A DNA stretch of 64,000 nt from Streptomyces colonosanans (lineage in GTDB: Bacteria; Actinomycetota; Actinomycetes; Streptomycetales; Streptomycetaceae): NCBI RefSeq assembly GCF_001866645.1, contig NZ_MLYP01000043.1, forward strand, positions 62,001 through 126,000, read 5' to 3'. The notes beneath the pieces were generated by a model. That model searched no databases. It was given only the letters and a program-made list of their open reading frames with translations, and was not told the origin of the DNA. Positions 34,919 through 44,462 of this stretch are shown here, in pieces (the stretch's first letter is position 1; every line of letters begins with the position of its first letter). The position numbers were made by a program, and so were the translations under genes.

Positions 34919-35341
34919 TCAGCCTTCGGCCGCGGCCCCCGCGCACCCCGCGCACGTCCCGAAGATCTCCACCGTGTGCGCCACGTTGACGTAGCCGTGC
35001 TCCGCGGCGATCGCCTCGGCCCACTTCTCCACGGCCGGGCCCTCGACCTCGACCGCCTTGCCGCAGACGCGGCAGACCAGATGGTGGTGGTGTTCACCGG
35101 TCGAGCAGCGGCGGTAGACCGATTCACCCTCGGACGTGCGCAGAACGTCGACCTCACCCGCCTCGGCGAGGGACTGCAGGGTGCGGTAGACCGTGGTGAG
35201 CCCGACCGAGTCGCCCTTGTGCTTGAGCATGTCGTGGAGCTCCTGCGCGCTGCGGAACTCGTCGACCTCGTCGAGCGCCGCAGCCACGGCTGCACGCTGG
35301 CGGGTGGATCGTCCCCGTACGGGCGGGCCGGCGGTCGTCAC
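34919..35341 (-). CDS. zur: zinc uptake regulator (Fur family)
   Basis: 140 residues. DNA-binding winged helix in the N-terminal half (FRSAQELHDMLKHKGDSVGLTTVYRTLQSLAEAGEV) and metal sites GEHHHHLVCRVCGK and FGTCAGCAG. Zur represses zinc uptake genes when zinc is ample. It lies 58 bases downstream of the zinc permease gene, at the end of the znuACB operon, so it is autoregulated through the operon if transcribed from the znuA promoter. Confidence 0.95.
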   Translation of the reverse strand: MTTAGPPVRGRSTRQRAAVAAALDEVDEFRSAQELHDMLKHKGDSVGLTTVYRTLQSLAEAGEVDVLRTSEGESVYRRCSTGEHHHHLVCRVCGKAVEVEGPAVEKWAEAIAAEHGYVNVAHTVEIFGTCAGCAGAAAEG

Positions 35342-35399
35342 CGTTGCCTCCTTGCATCTGCGCCTGCCGGGCCATTGTGCCAGCCCGGACTGCGCGCGG

Positions 35400-36305
35400 T
35401 CAGACTCCGGCCTCGCCTCTTGCCTTTCGGGTGGCCGGAATCGCGCACTCCACCGGGTCGCCGGCGGCCTGTGCGGCGGCAGCGGCCGCCCGGGCGCGGC
35501 GACGGGCCAGCGGGGTGGCGAGCGCCGTCATCGCGATGAACGCGGCGATCGCCAGCAGCACGATCGTCGCACCGGGCGGCACGTACTGGTAGTACGACGT
35601 GATCGTGCCGCTGAGGGTGACGGTCACGCCGATGGCGACCGCGATCGCGAAGGTCGCCGCGAAGCTGCGGGTCAACTGCTGCGCCGCCGCCACCGGGACC
35701 ACCATCAGGGCGGACACCAGGAGGAGACCGACCACGCGCATGGCGACGGTGACGGTCACCGCTGCCGTGACCGCCGTCAGCAGGTTCAGTGCCCGCACCG
35801 GCAGGCCCGTCACCCGCGCGAACTCCTCGTCCTGGCTGACCGCGAAGAGCTGCCGGCGCAGACCGAGGGTGACCAGGACGACGAAGGCCGCCAGCAGGCA
35901 GATCGCGACGACGTCCGACTGCGACACCGTCGACAGCGAGCCGAACAGGTACGACGTCAGGTTCGCGTTCGAGCCGCCCGGCGCGAGATTGATGAGCATC
36001 ACGCCGCCGGCCATACCGCCGTAGAAGAGCATCGCTAGGGCGATGTCGCCGCGCGTCCTGCCGTACCAGCGGATCAGTTCCATCAGGACCGCGCCGAGAA
36101 CCGAGACGATCGTCGCCATCCACACCGGGGAGGTGGACAGGAGGAAGCCGAGGCCGACGCCGGTCATCGCCACATGGCCGATGCCGTCGCCCATCAGGGC
36201 CTGGCGGCGCTGTACGAGGTAGATGCCGACCGCGGGGGCCGTGATGCCGACCAGGACGGAGGCCAGGAGCGCCCGCTGCATGAAGGCGTAGTTCAGAAAG
36301 TCCAT
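35400..36305 (-). CDS. znuB: zinc ABC transporter permease
   Basis: 301 residues with eight to nine hydrophobic segments, ABC-3 family (MQRALLASVLVGITAPAVGIYLVQRRQALMGDGIGHVAMTGVGLG at the start, including the conserved GD..GHV). The C-terminal tail is Ala/Arg-rich and cytoplasmic. Its start codon overlaps the ATPase stop (TGATG). Confidence 0.93.
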   Translation of the reverse strand: MDFLNYAFMQRALLASVLVGITAPAVGIYLVQRRQALMGDGIGHVAMTGVGLGFLLSTSPVWMATIVSVLGAVLMELIRWYGRTRGDIALAMLFYGGMAGGVMLINLAPGGSNANLTSYLFGSLSTVSQSDVVAICLLAAFVVLVTLGLRRQLFAVSQDEEFARVTGLPVRALNLLTAVTAAVTVTVAMRVVGLLLVSALMVVPVAAAQQLTRSFAATFAIAVAIGVTVTLSGTITSYYQYVPPGATIVLLAIAAFIAMTALATPLARRRARAAAAAAQAAGDPVECAIPATRKARGEAGV

Positions 36306-37093
36306 CAGCTCAGCAGTCCCGTGCGGATCGGTTCGGTGCCCGCGGCGTCGTGCGGGTGTACGTGGTCATGGCCGGGCAGGGCATGCTGGCCCACGGCCTT
36401 GGGGGGCGGGCCGTCGTGCAGGACGCAGCCGTCGCGCAGGACGACCGCGCGGTCGATCAGCGGCTCCAGGGGGCCCAGTTCGTGCAGCACCAGCAGTACG
36501 GTCGCACCGGCCGCCACCTGGCCCTTCAGCGTCTCGGCGAGCACCTCCTGGCTCGCCAGGTCGACGCCCGCCATCGGCTCGTCCATGATCAGCAGCTCGG
36601 GTTCGGAGGCGAGCGCGCGGGCGATCAGCACGCGCTGGTGCTGGCCGCCGGACAGGGCGCTCACCGAGTCCTTCGCCCGGTCCGCCATGCCGACCTGCTC
36701 CAGGGCCCGCCGTACGGCCTCGCGGTCGGCCTTGCGCAGGATGCCGAAGCGGGCGCGCGACAGGCGGCCGGAGGAGACGACCTCGGTCACTGTGGCGGGC
36801 ACACCGCCCGCGGCGGTCGTGCGCTGCGGCACGTACCCGACGCGCCGCCAGTCGCGGAAGCGGCGCCGCGGGGTGTCGAACAGTTCGATCTCGCCGGCGC
36901 TCAGCGGCACCTGGCCGATGATGCTGCGTACGGCGGTCGACTTGCCCGAGCCGTTCGCGCCGAGCAGCGCGACGACCTCACCGCGGTGCACGGTGAGATC
37001 GATGCCGCGCAGGACCGGGCGCGAGCCCAGGTCGGCGCGTACGCCGCGCAAGCGTATGACGGACTCTTCCATAGTGTTCTCCATGACGATCAC
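36305..37093 (-). CDS. znuC: zinc ABC transporter ATP-binding protein
   Basis: 262 residues. Walker A LLGANGSGKSTAV, signature SALSGGQHQRVLIARAL, Walker B ELLIMDEPMAGVD and switch VLLVLHELG. The C-terminus is His-rich (QHALPGHDHVHPHDAAG), as in zinc-transport ATPases. GTG 37093 overlaps the znuA stop; ATG 37084 is an alternative start. Confidence 0.93.
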   Translation of the reverse strand: MIVMENTMEESVIRLRGVRADLGSRPVLRGIDLTVHRGEVVALLGANGSGKSTAVRSIIGQVPLSAGEIELFDTPRRRFRDWRRVGYVPQRTTAAGGVPATVTEVVSSGRLSRARFGILRKADREAVRRALEQVGMADRAKDSVSALSGGQHQRVLIARALASEPELLIMDEPMAGVDLASQEVLAETLKGQVAAGATVLLVLHELGPLEPLIDRAVVLRDGCVLHDGPPPKAVGQHALPGHDHVHPHDAAGTEPIRTGLLS

Positions 37094-38055
37094 TTGGTTC
37101 CCAGGGCCGTCTGCAGTGCCTTGAGGTTGGCCTCCATGACCTGGAAGTAGTCGGTGCCGCGGGACCGGGAGGTGATGCCCTCGATCGGGTCGAGGACGTC
37201 CGTCTTCAGGTTCGAGTCCTCGGCGATGGTCTTCGCGGTCTTGTCGCTGACGAGCGTCTCGTAGAAGACGGTGGAGACACCGTCGGCCTTCGCCGTCTTC
37301 TGAAGGTCCCTGACGCGGGCGGCGCTGGGCTCGGATTCCGGGTCCAGGCCGTTGACGGCCTCCTCGGTGAGGCCGTAGCGCTCGGCGAGGTAGCCGAAGG
37401 CGGCGTGCGTGGTGATGAAGACCTTGCTCTTCGTGTTCTTGAGGCCTTGCTCGTACCGGGTATCGAGAGCGTCGAGCTTCTTGACGAGCGCGTCGGTGTT
37501 CTTCCGGTACGCGTCCGCGTGCTGTGGGTCGGCCTTCTCGAAGGCCTTGCCGACGCCCTTGGCGACCTCGGCGTAGCGCACCGGGTCGAGCCAGATGTGG
37601 GGGTCCTTGCCGCCGGACTCCTCGCCCTCGTGGGCGTCATGCTCCGCCGCGTGGCCGCCGACCTCGTTGCCGTGCTGCTCCAGGGAGGTCAGGGAGGCGG
37701 CGTCGATCTTCGTCCCGACCCCGGACTGGGCCACCGCCTCGTCGACGGCGGGCTGCAGCCCCTTGAGGTAGAGCACGGCATCGGACTTGTCGAGCTGCAC
37801 AGTCTGCTTGAAGCTGATCTCCAGGTCGTGCGGCTCCTGGCCGGGCTGGGTGAGACTGGTGACGTGGACGTACGTGCCGCCGATCTGCTCGGCGAGGAAC
37901 GCCATCGGGTAGAAGGACGCGACGACGTCGAACTTGCCGCTGCTGTTCGTGGCTGTGTCGGAGGAGCAGCCGGTGAGAGCCCCGAGGCCCAGCGCAGTGG
38001 CCGTCGCGAGAGCGGTCCCGGGTATGAGGCGTTGCCGTACGTTCATGACACTCAT
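37090..38055 (-). CDS. znuA: zinc-binding lipoprotein of ABC transporter
   Basis: About 321 residues. Signal peptide with lipobox LGALTGCSS; cluster A-I metal-binding protein with a His/acid-rich loop (GGHAAEHDAHEGEESGGKDPHIWLDP) and FITTHAAFGYLAERYGL plus FYETLVSD. It takes up zinc outside the membrane and passes it to ZnuBC. Start at ATG 38055 or 38046; the second would place the proximal Zur box directly before the start codon. Two Zur boxes lie at the promoter. Confidence 0.93.
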   Translation of the reverse strand: MSVMNVRQRLIPGTALATATALGLGALTGCSSDTATNSSGKFDVVASFYPMAFLAEQIGGTYVHVTSLTQPGQEPHDLEISFKQTVQLDKSDAVLYLKGLQPAVDEAVAQSGVGTKIDAASLTSLEQHGNEVGGHAAEHDAHEGEESGGKDPHIWLDPVRYAEVAKGVGKAFEKADPQHADAYRKNTDALVKKLDALDTRYEQGLKNTKSKVFITTHAAFGYLAERYGLTEEAVNGLDPESEPSAARVRDLQKTAKADGVSTVFYETLVSDKTAKTIAEDSNLKTDVLDPIEGITSRSRGTDYFQVMEANLKALQTALGTK

Positions 38056-38060
38056 TTTCA
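38046..38060 (-). promoter_or_regulatory. Zur box 1 at the znuA start
   Basis: Read on the minus strand, TGAAAATGAGTGTCA agrees with the Streptomyces Zur palindrome TGAAAACGATTTTCA at 12 of 15 positions (consensus recalled). It overlaps both candidate znuA start codons. Confidence 0.65.
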
Positions 38061-38067
38061 ACAAACA

Positions 38068-38082
38068 TGGAAACCGTTGTCA
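38068..38082. promoter_or_regulatory. Zur box 2 upstream of znuA
   Basis: TGGAAACCGTTGTCA agrees with the recalled Zur consensus at 11 of 15 positions, seven bases from the first box, so two Zur dimers could bind side by side. The region diverges toward glyS. Confidence 0.65.
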
Positions 38083-38246
38083 ACAAGCGTCCGGCTGCCG
38101 ACTCGGCGCACTCCCGGGGTCCCGCTCCGGGTGCCCTACCGATTTGATTGAAGGGGAGCCCTCGCCGGTAACCTGAAGCATTCAGCTCTGAAGCAATGCT
38201 CTGCAGCAGTCGCTTCGTCGCCCGTCGTCGTAATGAAGAGAGCACC

Positions 38247-39629
<1,383 letters not shown>

Positions 39630-39645
39630 GCAGGTACTTCCCGGG

Positions 39646-39681
39646 CGCCGGGCGGGCTGGAGCGATCCAGCCCGCCCGGCG
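39646..39681. terminator. bidirectional terminator after glyS
   Basis: A perfect 15-bp stem (CGCCGGGCGGGCTGG / CCAGCCCGCCCGGCG) with a six-base loop, 17 bases after glyS and 25 bases from the end of the convergent VOC gene. Confidence 0.85.
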
Positions 39682-39705
39682 TTCTGTGTGCCGGGGCTCG
39701 CGCGC

Positions 39706-40161
39706 CTACGCCACGCAGAACTCGTTGCCCTCCGGGTCGCACATGAGCCACCAGTGGCCCGCCGGACCCTTGTCCACCTCCTCGACGCGGGTCGCGCCCA
39801 GGGCCTCCAGGCGTGCCACCGTGGCGTCGCGGGCGTCCGGGCCGGCGTGGACGTCGATGTGCAGGCGGTTCTTCGCGGGCTTCGGCTCGGGCACGTCCTG
39901 GAAGAGGATGCGGCGGCCCCGGCCGATGCCGGTGGCCTTGTCGTACGGGTCGTCGGGGTGCCGGATGGCGGCGAAGCCCCGGAAGACGCGAGTGCCGTTG
40001 TGCTCCGCGACCGCCGCCTCGGGGAGCCGGCCCGCCGCCAGCAGGCCGGTGATCAGTGCGCTGTTGTCCTCCACCTGGTACGCCAGCGCCGCCGCCCAGA
40101 AGTCCGCCAGGGCGGGGGCGTTGCGCGTGTCGACGACCAGTTTCCACTCCAGTGCTGTCAT
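39706..40161 (-). CDS. VOC-family protein
   Basis: 151 residues. Two VOC half-domains: LEWKLVVDTRNAPALADFWAAAL and RLHIDVHAGPDARDATVARLEALGA, ending WWLMCDPEGNEFCVA. This is the glyoxalase-like subgroup with unknown ligand. Its start codon forms one arm of a perfect palindrome shared with the divergent CGNR gene, so the two are probably co-regulated. Confidence 0.85.
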   Translation of the reverse strand: MTALEWKLVVDTRNAPALADFWAAALAYQVEDNSALITGLLAAGRLPEAAVAEHNGTRVFRGFAAIRHPDDPYDKATGIGRGRRILFQDVPEPKPAKNRLHIDVHAGPDARDATVARLEALGATRVEEVDKGPAGHWWLMCDPEGNEFCVA

Positions 40162-40185
40162 GTAACCGTTTATATTGGTTACATG
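40159..40185. promoter_or_regulatory. palindromic divergent promoter/operator holding both start codons
   Basis: CATGTAACC - gtttatatt - GGTTACATG, perfect 9-bp arms. The outer CAT and ATG are the start codons of the two divergent genes, only 21 bases apart. TATATT (plus strand, 40171-40176) and TATAAA (minus strand, 40174-40169) are -10-like boxes with six and seven bases to each start, so both messages would be leaderless and share one operator. Confidence 0.75.
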
Positions 40186-40806
40186 GTGCCGTCGTCCAGT
40201 GACCGATCCGAAACGCCCGGGCTCGTGCTGCGGTCCCACACCGGGGCCGCCTACCGCTTCGACCCGGGCGCCCTGAGCCTGGAGCTGCTTCCCACCGGAG
40301 GCCCGGGCGCCTTCCGGCGGTACGAGTGGCTGCACACGCCCGTCGATCTCGCGGCGTGGGCCGGGCGGTCCCGGCTGGTACCCACGCCCGTTTTGCGGAT
40401 CACCGAGGACGAGCTCACGGCGGCGCGCGCGGTGCGGGACGCGCTGTGGCGGATCGTCGTCGCGCGAACGGAAGGGACGCCGGGCGCCCCGGACGACGTA
40501 CGCCTCCTCAACGAAGCGGCCGCGCTGCCACCCCTGGCCCCGGCCATCGGTACCGACGGGGCCCGAGCCTGGGCGGGGCCCGGCAGCGGCGCCCAGCTGC
40601 TGTCCACCGTCGCCCGCGATGCCGTGGACCTGCTCACCGGCCCCCACGCGCAGCGCATCCGCACGTGCGCCGCCGCCGACTGCCAGTTGGTGTACGTCGA
40701 CGCCTCCCGGCCCGGCCGCCGCCGCTGGTGCTCCATGGAGCACTGCGGCAACCGCCACAAGGTACGGACCCTGCGGGCACGCCGGGCCGAGGAGGAAGGG
40801 TCCTGA
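40183..40806 (+). CDS. CGNR zinc-finger regulator-like protein
   Basis: 207 residues. N-terminal ABATE-type domain (RVL-like ELTAARAVRDALWRIVVA) and a C-terminal CGNR zinc finger, RTCAAADCQLVYVD then RRWCSMEHCGNRHKVRTLRAR. These proteins are regarded as stress-related transcription regulators. It probably binds the palindrome at its own start and controls itself and the VOC gene; this is inference from position. Confidence 0.87.
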   Translation: MVPSSSDRSETPGLVLRSHTGAAYRFDPGALSLELLPTGGPGAFRRYEWLHTPVDLAAWAGRSRLVPTPVLRITEDELTAARAVRDALWRIVVARTEGTPGAPDDVRLLNEAAALPPLAPAIGTDGARAWAGPGSGAQLLSTVARDAVDLLTGPHAQRIRTCAAADCQLVYVDASRPGRRRWCSMEHCGNRHKVRTLRARRAEEEGS

Positions 40807-40816
40807 CAACGCCCTC

Positions 40817-40990
40817 GTGGGTCCGCTGGTCGTGGACCACACGGATCTGTGGCTGGGGCCGCACAACGGGCCGCGCATGGTCACCTACGCGCCCGCCGAC
40901 GAGGAGTCGCGGAAGAGGCTGGAGAAGCTGCACGCCATAGCGAAAGGCCGTGGGTTCGAGTTTTCCGGAGGGAGCTCGAAGCCGAACTGA
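40817..40990 (+). CDS. possible small protein of unknown function
   Basis: A 57-codon frame from GTG 40817 with coding-like codon use: VVDHTDLWLGPHNGPRMVTY, then ESRKRLEKLHAIAKGRGFEF and a C-terminal GGSSKPN. No clear Shine-Dalgarno, and the frame stays open upstream into the CGNR gene, so the start is uncertain. It lies 10 bases after the CGNR stop. Confidence 0.4.
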   Translation: MGPLVVDHTDLWLGPHNGPRMVTYAPADEESRKRLEKLHAIAKGRGFEFSGGSSKPN

Positions 40991-41092
40991 CGGGCAGACC
41001 ACACGTAAACCTACTCCGCCGGGCCGGGGTTCGTCCGGACCTACCGAACCGGCGGGGCCGAGGCGACAAACCCGCAGACCGGAAACAGCGTC

Positions 41093-41689
41093 TCAGGCGC
41101 GGCGGACCCGCCAGAGCCATGCTGCCGTGCCGGCCACCAGGGCGAGCATCGCCAGGTTGGCCAGGAGAGCCGGGGTGTCACCCGCCGGGCCGCCGCTGGA
41201 CAGGTTCCAGGTGACGATGACGGCAGTCGGCAGGGCGGCGGTAAGCATGACGCCGGTGGTCTTCTGGACGGCGATCCAGTGCACTGAGGTGCAGAGAAGT
41301 ACCGCGCCGGTGATGCGGAACAGGACGCCGAACAGCGGGCCGGGATGGTCTGGGAAGACCATCATGAAGGGCAGCGAGAGGGTGAGCATCAGGAGCGGGA
41401 CCAGGGGGTGCACCTTGCCGCGCCGGGCGGGTGCACCAGCACTGCCCCGGGCCGGGCCCCCGGTGGCCCCGTTCCCCGCCTCGGCCAGCGCCGTCGCCGC
41501 GATCGTGCGGGGGTCCCCCAGCTCCGACAGGACCTCGCCGGTCGCGGCGTCGGGGTGTTCGGCACGTGTCACCTCGATGTGTTCGGCGAGGTCGGCGAGG
41601 AGTTCCTGGCGACGGTCGGCGGGGAGTGCGGAGGCCTCACGCTCGACGGCGGCGAGGTAGTCGCGTACGGGGTCGGCAGGGGTCTTCAT
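41093..41689 (-). CDS. HAAS-domain membrane protein (PadR partner)
   Basis: 198 residues. N-terminal HAAS (DUF1700-like) helical domain, DPVRDYLAAVEREASALPADRRQELLADLAEHIE and LGDPRTIAATALAEAG, then four hydrophobic segments from residue 95 on, ending WLWRVRRA. HAAS proteins are encoded with PadR regulators; here the PadR stop overlaps this start by ATGA. Confidence 0.87.
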   Translation of the reverse strand: MKTPADPVRDYLAAVEREASALPADRRQELLADLAEHIEVTRAEHPDAATGEVLSELGDPRTIAATALAEAGNGATGGPARGSAGAPARRGKVHPLVPLLMLTLSLPFMMVFPDHPGPLFGVLFRITGAVLLCTSVHWIAVQKTTGVMLTAALPTAVIVTWNLSSGGPAGDTPALLANLAMLALVAGTAAWLWRVRRA

Positions 41690-42060
41690 GCGAGGTCTCC
41701 GGTGGAGGGGTGCGGGGTGGTCAGGAAGCTGTCGACGGTGTTGCGGAAGCCGGGCCAGACGCGGGCGAACTCGTCGAGTGCGGCCCGGCCGCTGTCGGTG
41801 AGCGCGTAGTAGCGACGGGGTGGTCCGGAGGCGGACTCCTGCCACGTGGTGGTGACCAGGTCGTCGCGGCGGAGCCGGGAGAGCAGCGGGTAGACCGTGC
41901 CCTGGCTGGTGGCCAGGGCACCGGAGTCCTCCAGGGCGTGGAGGAGTTCCACGCCGTAGCGGGGGCGGTCCCGCATCAGGGCGAGTACGCAGTACTCCAG
42001 GACACCCTTGCGCAGCTGGGCGGCTGCCCGGGCCTGCTTGGTCGAATCACCGGGTTCCAT
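41686..42060 (-). CDS. PadR-family transcription regulator
   Basis: 124 residues, short PadR type: AQLRKGVLEYCVLALMRDRPRYGVELLHALEDSGALATSQGTVYPLLSRLRRDDLVTTTW as the winged helix (split signatures LRKGVLEYCVLALM, QGTVYPLLSRLRRDDLV), then one dimerisation helix. It likely represses the operon with the HAAS protein, possibly responding to a membrane or drug signal. Confidence 0.92.
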   Translation of the reverse strand: MEPGDSTKQARAAAQLRKGVLEYCVLALMRDRPRYGVELLHALEDSGALATSQGTVYPLLSRLRRDDLVTTTWQESASGPPRRYYALTDSGRAALDEFARVWPGFRNTVDSFLTTPHPSTGDLA

Positions 42061-42118
42061 GCGATGCAAGGTACCTGATGGGGCAAGCGGATGGGAAAGG
42101 GGGGTGCGGTTCCCACTC

Positions 42119-42277
42119 ATCCGCGCCCAGCCGACTACGGACAAGGGGACCGGCCTCGCCGAGACCGGTACGAACGACGACACCGGGGCGATCGCCGGTG
42201 TGGCCGCCGCACTGATCGCCGTCGGTGGCTGCACCACCGTCGCGGTACGCCGCCGCAAGACCCGCCGCGCCGCCTGA
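42119..42277 (+). pseudogene. remnant of an LAETG cell-wall-anchored protein
   Basis: The frame ending at 42277 reads GTGLAETGTNDDTGAIAGVA and continues as a hydrophobic helix ending AVRRRKTRRAA: a complete sortase signal (LAETG at 42155-42169, membrane segment, basic tail). Nothing upstream in the frame resembles a surface protein; it soon runs antisense into padR. It is the 3' scrap of a sortase substrate gene whose body has been lost. Confidence 0.65.
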
Positions 42278-42385
42278 GCGGAACCGGCGCAACCCAAGGG
42301 CGGCCCACCGTCATGCTGTTCTGCTGGAGTGGGGAACAGCTACACCACGGCCCGTGAGGAGTACCTCTCCATCGCCCAAAGGGAC

Positions 42386-44135
42386 TTACATTCCTGACGA
42401 CCTTCTGGGGCGTGGTCCGGCGTTGCGGAGGTTGTATTCGACGAGGCCAGCCTGGTCGACGGTGCCGGTGTAGCGCAGGGCTGCGCCGACGGACAGGCCG
42501 AACAAGTCGCAGATGCGGCGGGGGTCGCCGCCGGTGGCCTCGGCCTCGTGGAGGAGGCGGTCCTCCCGGAGCCGACTGGTGGGTATGCCGAGCACGTCGT
42601 TGATCCAGACGTGGCTGACCGGCTCCACACCGCAGCCCGTGGTCTGGGAGACGAACAGGTGGGGGTTGGCGGTGCGGGCCAGCGCCGGTTCCGGTAGTCC
42701 AGGTAGGCCGCCAGACGAGTACGCGCGGGTTCGGCGAGCAGGACAGTCCGGTTCGGCAGGAACAGCCGCCCATCGCGCAGGTCGGTGGTCTTCAGCCTGC
42801 GCAGTTGCCCAGAGGTGAGCGCGTGGAAGATGGCCAAGGCTGCCAGGGCCGCGCGCGGCGCCTCCTGATCGTGCAGGATTCTGCGGAGATCGTCGGTCTC
42901 GACGGGCAGGGGAATGGTGGTGCTCGGCATGCCACAGAAGATCCGGGCGGTGGGGTCGGTGAAGATGACGCGCTGGTTCTTCAGTGGCCGCAGGATGTGC
43001 CGCAGGCCCTGGAGCATGTCGACGCGTGGGGTTCCGCTGTTGGGCAGGACCGCGACGACGTCGGCCCGGGTGATAGATCTCAGTGAGTCCTTGTCCTGGT
43101 CCGCCCACGCCTGGAGGGCGGGCAGCGCTTTGGTCACCATCCGCTGAATCCACCGGTGCGGTCGCGCTTTGACGCGCGGTGCGGTGTTACTGCCCGACAG
43201 CTTCAGTTCGAACCAGGTGGTGAGTTCGCCGACCATGGGTTCGGGAAGCCCGGCGGTACGCTCGCGGAACCAGGGGACGATGTTCGGTGTGCGGTCGTCG
43301 TCGAGCATGTCGAGCTGGGTGAGCAGCCTCAGCAGGGGCCTGACCGGGAGGAACAGGTCCCGCAGCAACAGGACGTCGGACGCCAAGAACCGGGCGCCGG
43401 GCGTGTCATGGATGCTCAGCAGAACTCGCAGCCCGCGGTCCAGGCCCCAGGCGGTGCTGTACTCCAGGCCATGGTGATGCGCGTAGTCGCCGACCGCGGC
43501 CTTCAGCGCCGCTGCTACCTCGGGTGCGTCAACGTCGGGGAAGCCGCGCTCTTGGCCGCGCCGCAGGTCCCGGCCGGACGGTGGGAACAGGACGAGCTGC
43601 CGGTGCCCTGCTGGCACCAGCGGGGGCGGAGGCTGCGGAGCCGGCTCGGGCCGAATCCGCGACGACTTCGGGTTCAGCAGCTGCAAGCGCCGTTCCGTGT
43701 CCGCGAAGTACAACTGCTGCCCATGTCGGTTCGCCCCTTCCAGGTCGAGGGCATGGCGGCGGGGCCGCAGCATCGGGGCTTGCTTGGTGCACAGCCGACA
43801 CGCGCCGGTCTCGCCCAGGTGAAGGACGCGACCGCAGATCCGGCATGGGCGGCGTTCGGGTACAGCCGACGCCAGCCCCTGCACCCGACGCACATCTTGC
43901 CGTAGCGCCGCAGCATCCCCCAGGCGAAGCAGTCCGGGCAGGACGCCGGACGTTCTGCTGACGATCCGCGGTAACAGTTACGGCACTTGAACGCGGTCCA
44001 GTAGTCCTCGGTCGATCCGCACTTACGGCACGGCGGCGGGTCGCACGGTTGCGGCCGACAGCGATGGCAGTACTTCGCGCCCTGGCTGGACACGGGCCGT
44101 TGGCGGCACCGTGGGCAGGTCCTCGGCGGCGCCAT
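42386..44135 (-). pseudogene. zinc-finger tyrosine-recombinase-like gene, two frameshifts
   Basis: Read from ATG 44135: PRTCPRCRQRP, CHRCRPQPCDPPPCRKC, FKCRNCYRG, CPDCFAWGMLRRYGKMCVGC give multiple zinc knuckles. Near 43850-43865 the frame must shift to continue with RRPCRICGRVLHLGETGACRLC, ANRHGQQLYFAD and a long helical body. Near 42670-42690 a second shift is needed to pass from YRNRRW to RTANPHLFVSQ and the end LFGLSVGAALRYTGTVDQAG, which holds the presumed catalytic Tyr. A tyrosine-recombinase core is suggested by SGQLRRLKTTDL (first Arg) and SRLREDRLLHEA. About 580 codons in total. Unless sequencing errors are to blame, the gene is dead. Confidence 0.75.
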
Positions 44136-44452
44136 CAGAGCGGCGGAAGGGTCCGGCCGCGGCCCAGCCGCGGCACCACCGGCGTGGCCCCGGTCGCAGC
44201 CTGCAGCTCGTCCTGTGGCCTCCTGGCCGCCGCCACCTCCGGCTCGTGGACCAGCAGGTCCGCCGTCGTGCACTTCAACACCAAGCAGATGATGTCCAGG
44301 TCATCGAGCCGAACCGTTGTGGGCGTCCCCGTCCACAACGCCGACATCTTGCCCGTGCTGATCTCCAGCCCGGCATCCGCCAGGCGCCGGCGCATCTCGG
44401 TGGACTTCCAGATCCCCTGCCCGGCGGCTTTCATCCGCAAGTTCCAGCGCAT
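44135..44452 (-). CDS. XRE-like helix-turn-helix protein of the recombinase island
   Basis: 105 residues. The Cro/XRE fold is read in MRRRLADAGLEISTGKMSALWTG and VRLDDLDIICLVLKCTTADLL, with a Pro/Arg-rich tail. It sits between two recombinase genes, with 10 bases to the upstream stop (its GGAAGAG site lies in that gap) and a one-base overlap with the downstream start. It probably regulates or directs the recombinases. Confidence 0.85.
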   Translation of the reverse strand: MRWNLRMKAAGQGIWKSTEMRRRLADAGLEISTGKMSALWTGTPTTVRLDDLDIICLVLKCTTADLLVHEPEVAAARRPQDELQAATGATPVVPRLGRGRTLPPL

Positions 44453-44462
44453 AATCTCTTCC

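Noticed and set aside
38090..38246. T-box or riboswitch before glyS
   Set aside because: No T-box stem I, specifier loop or antiterminator sequence could be seen; only promoter-like boxes.
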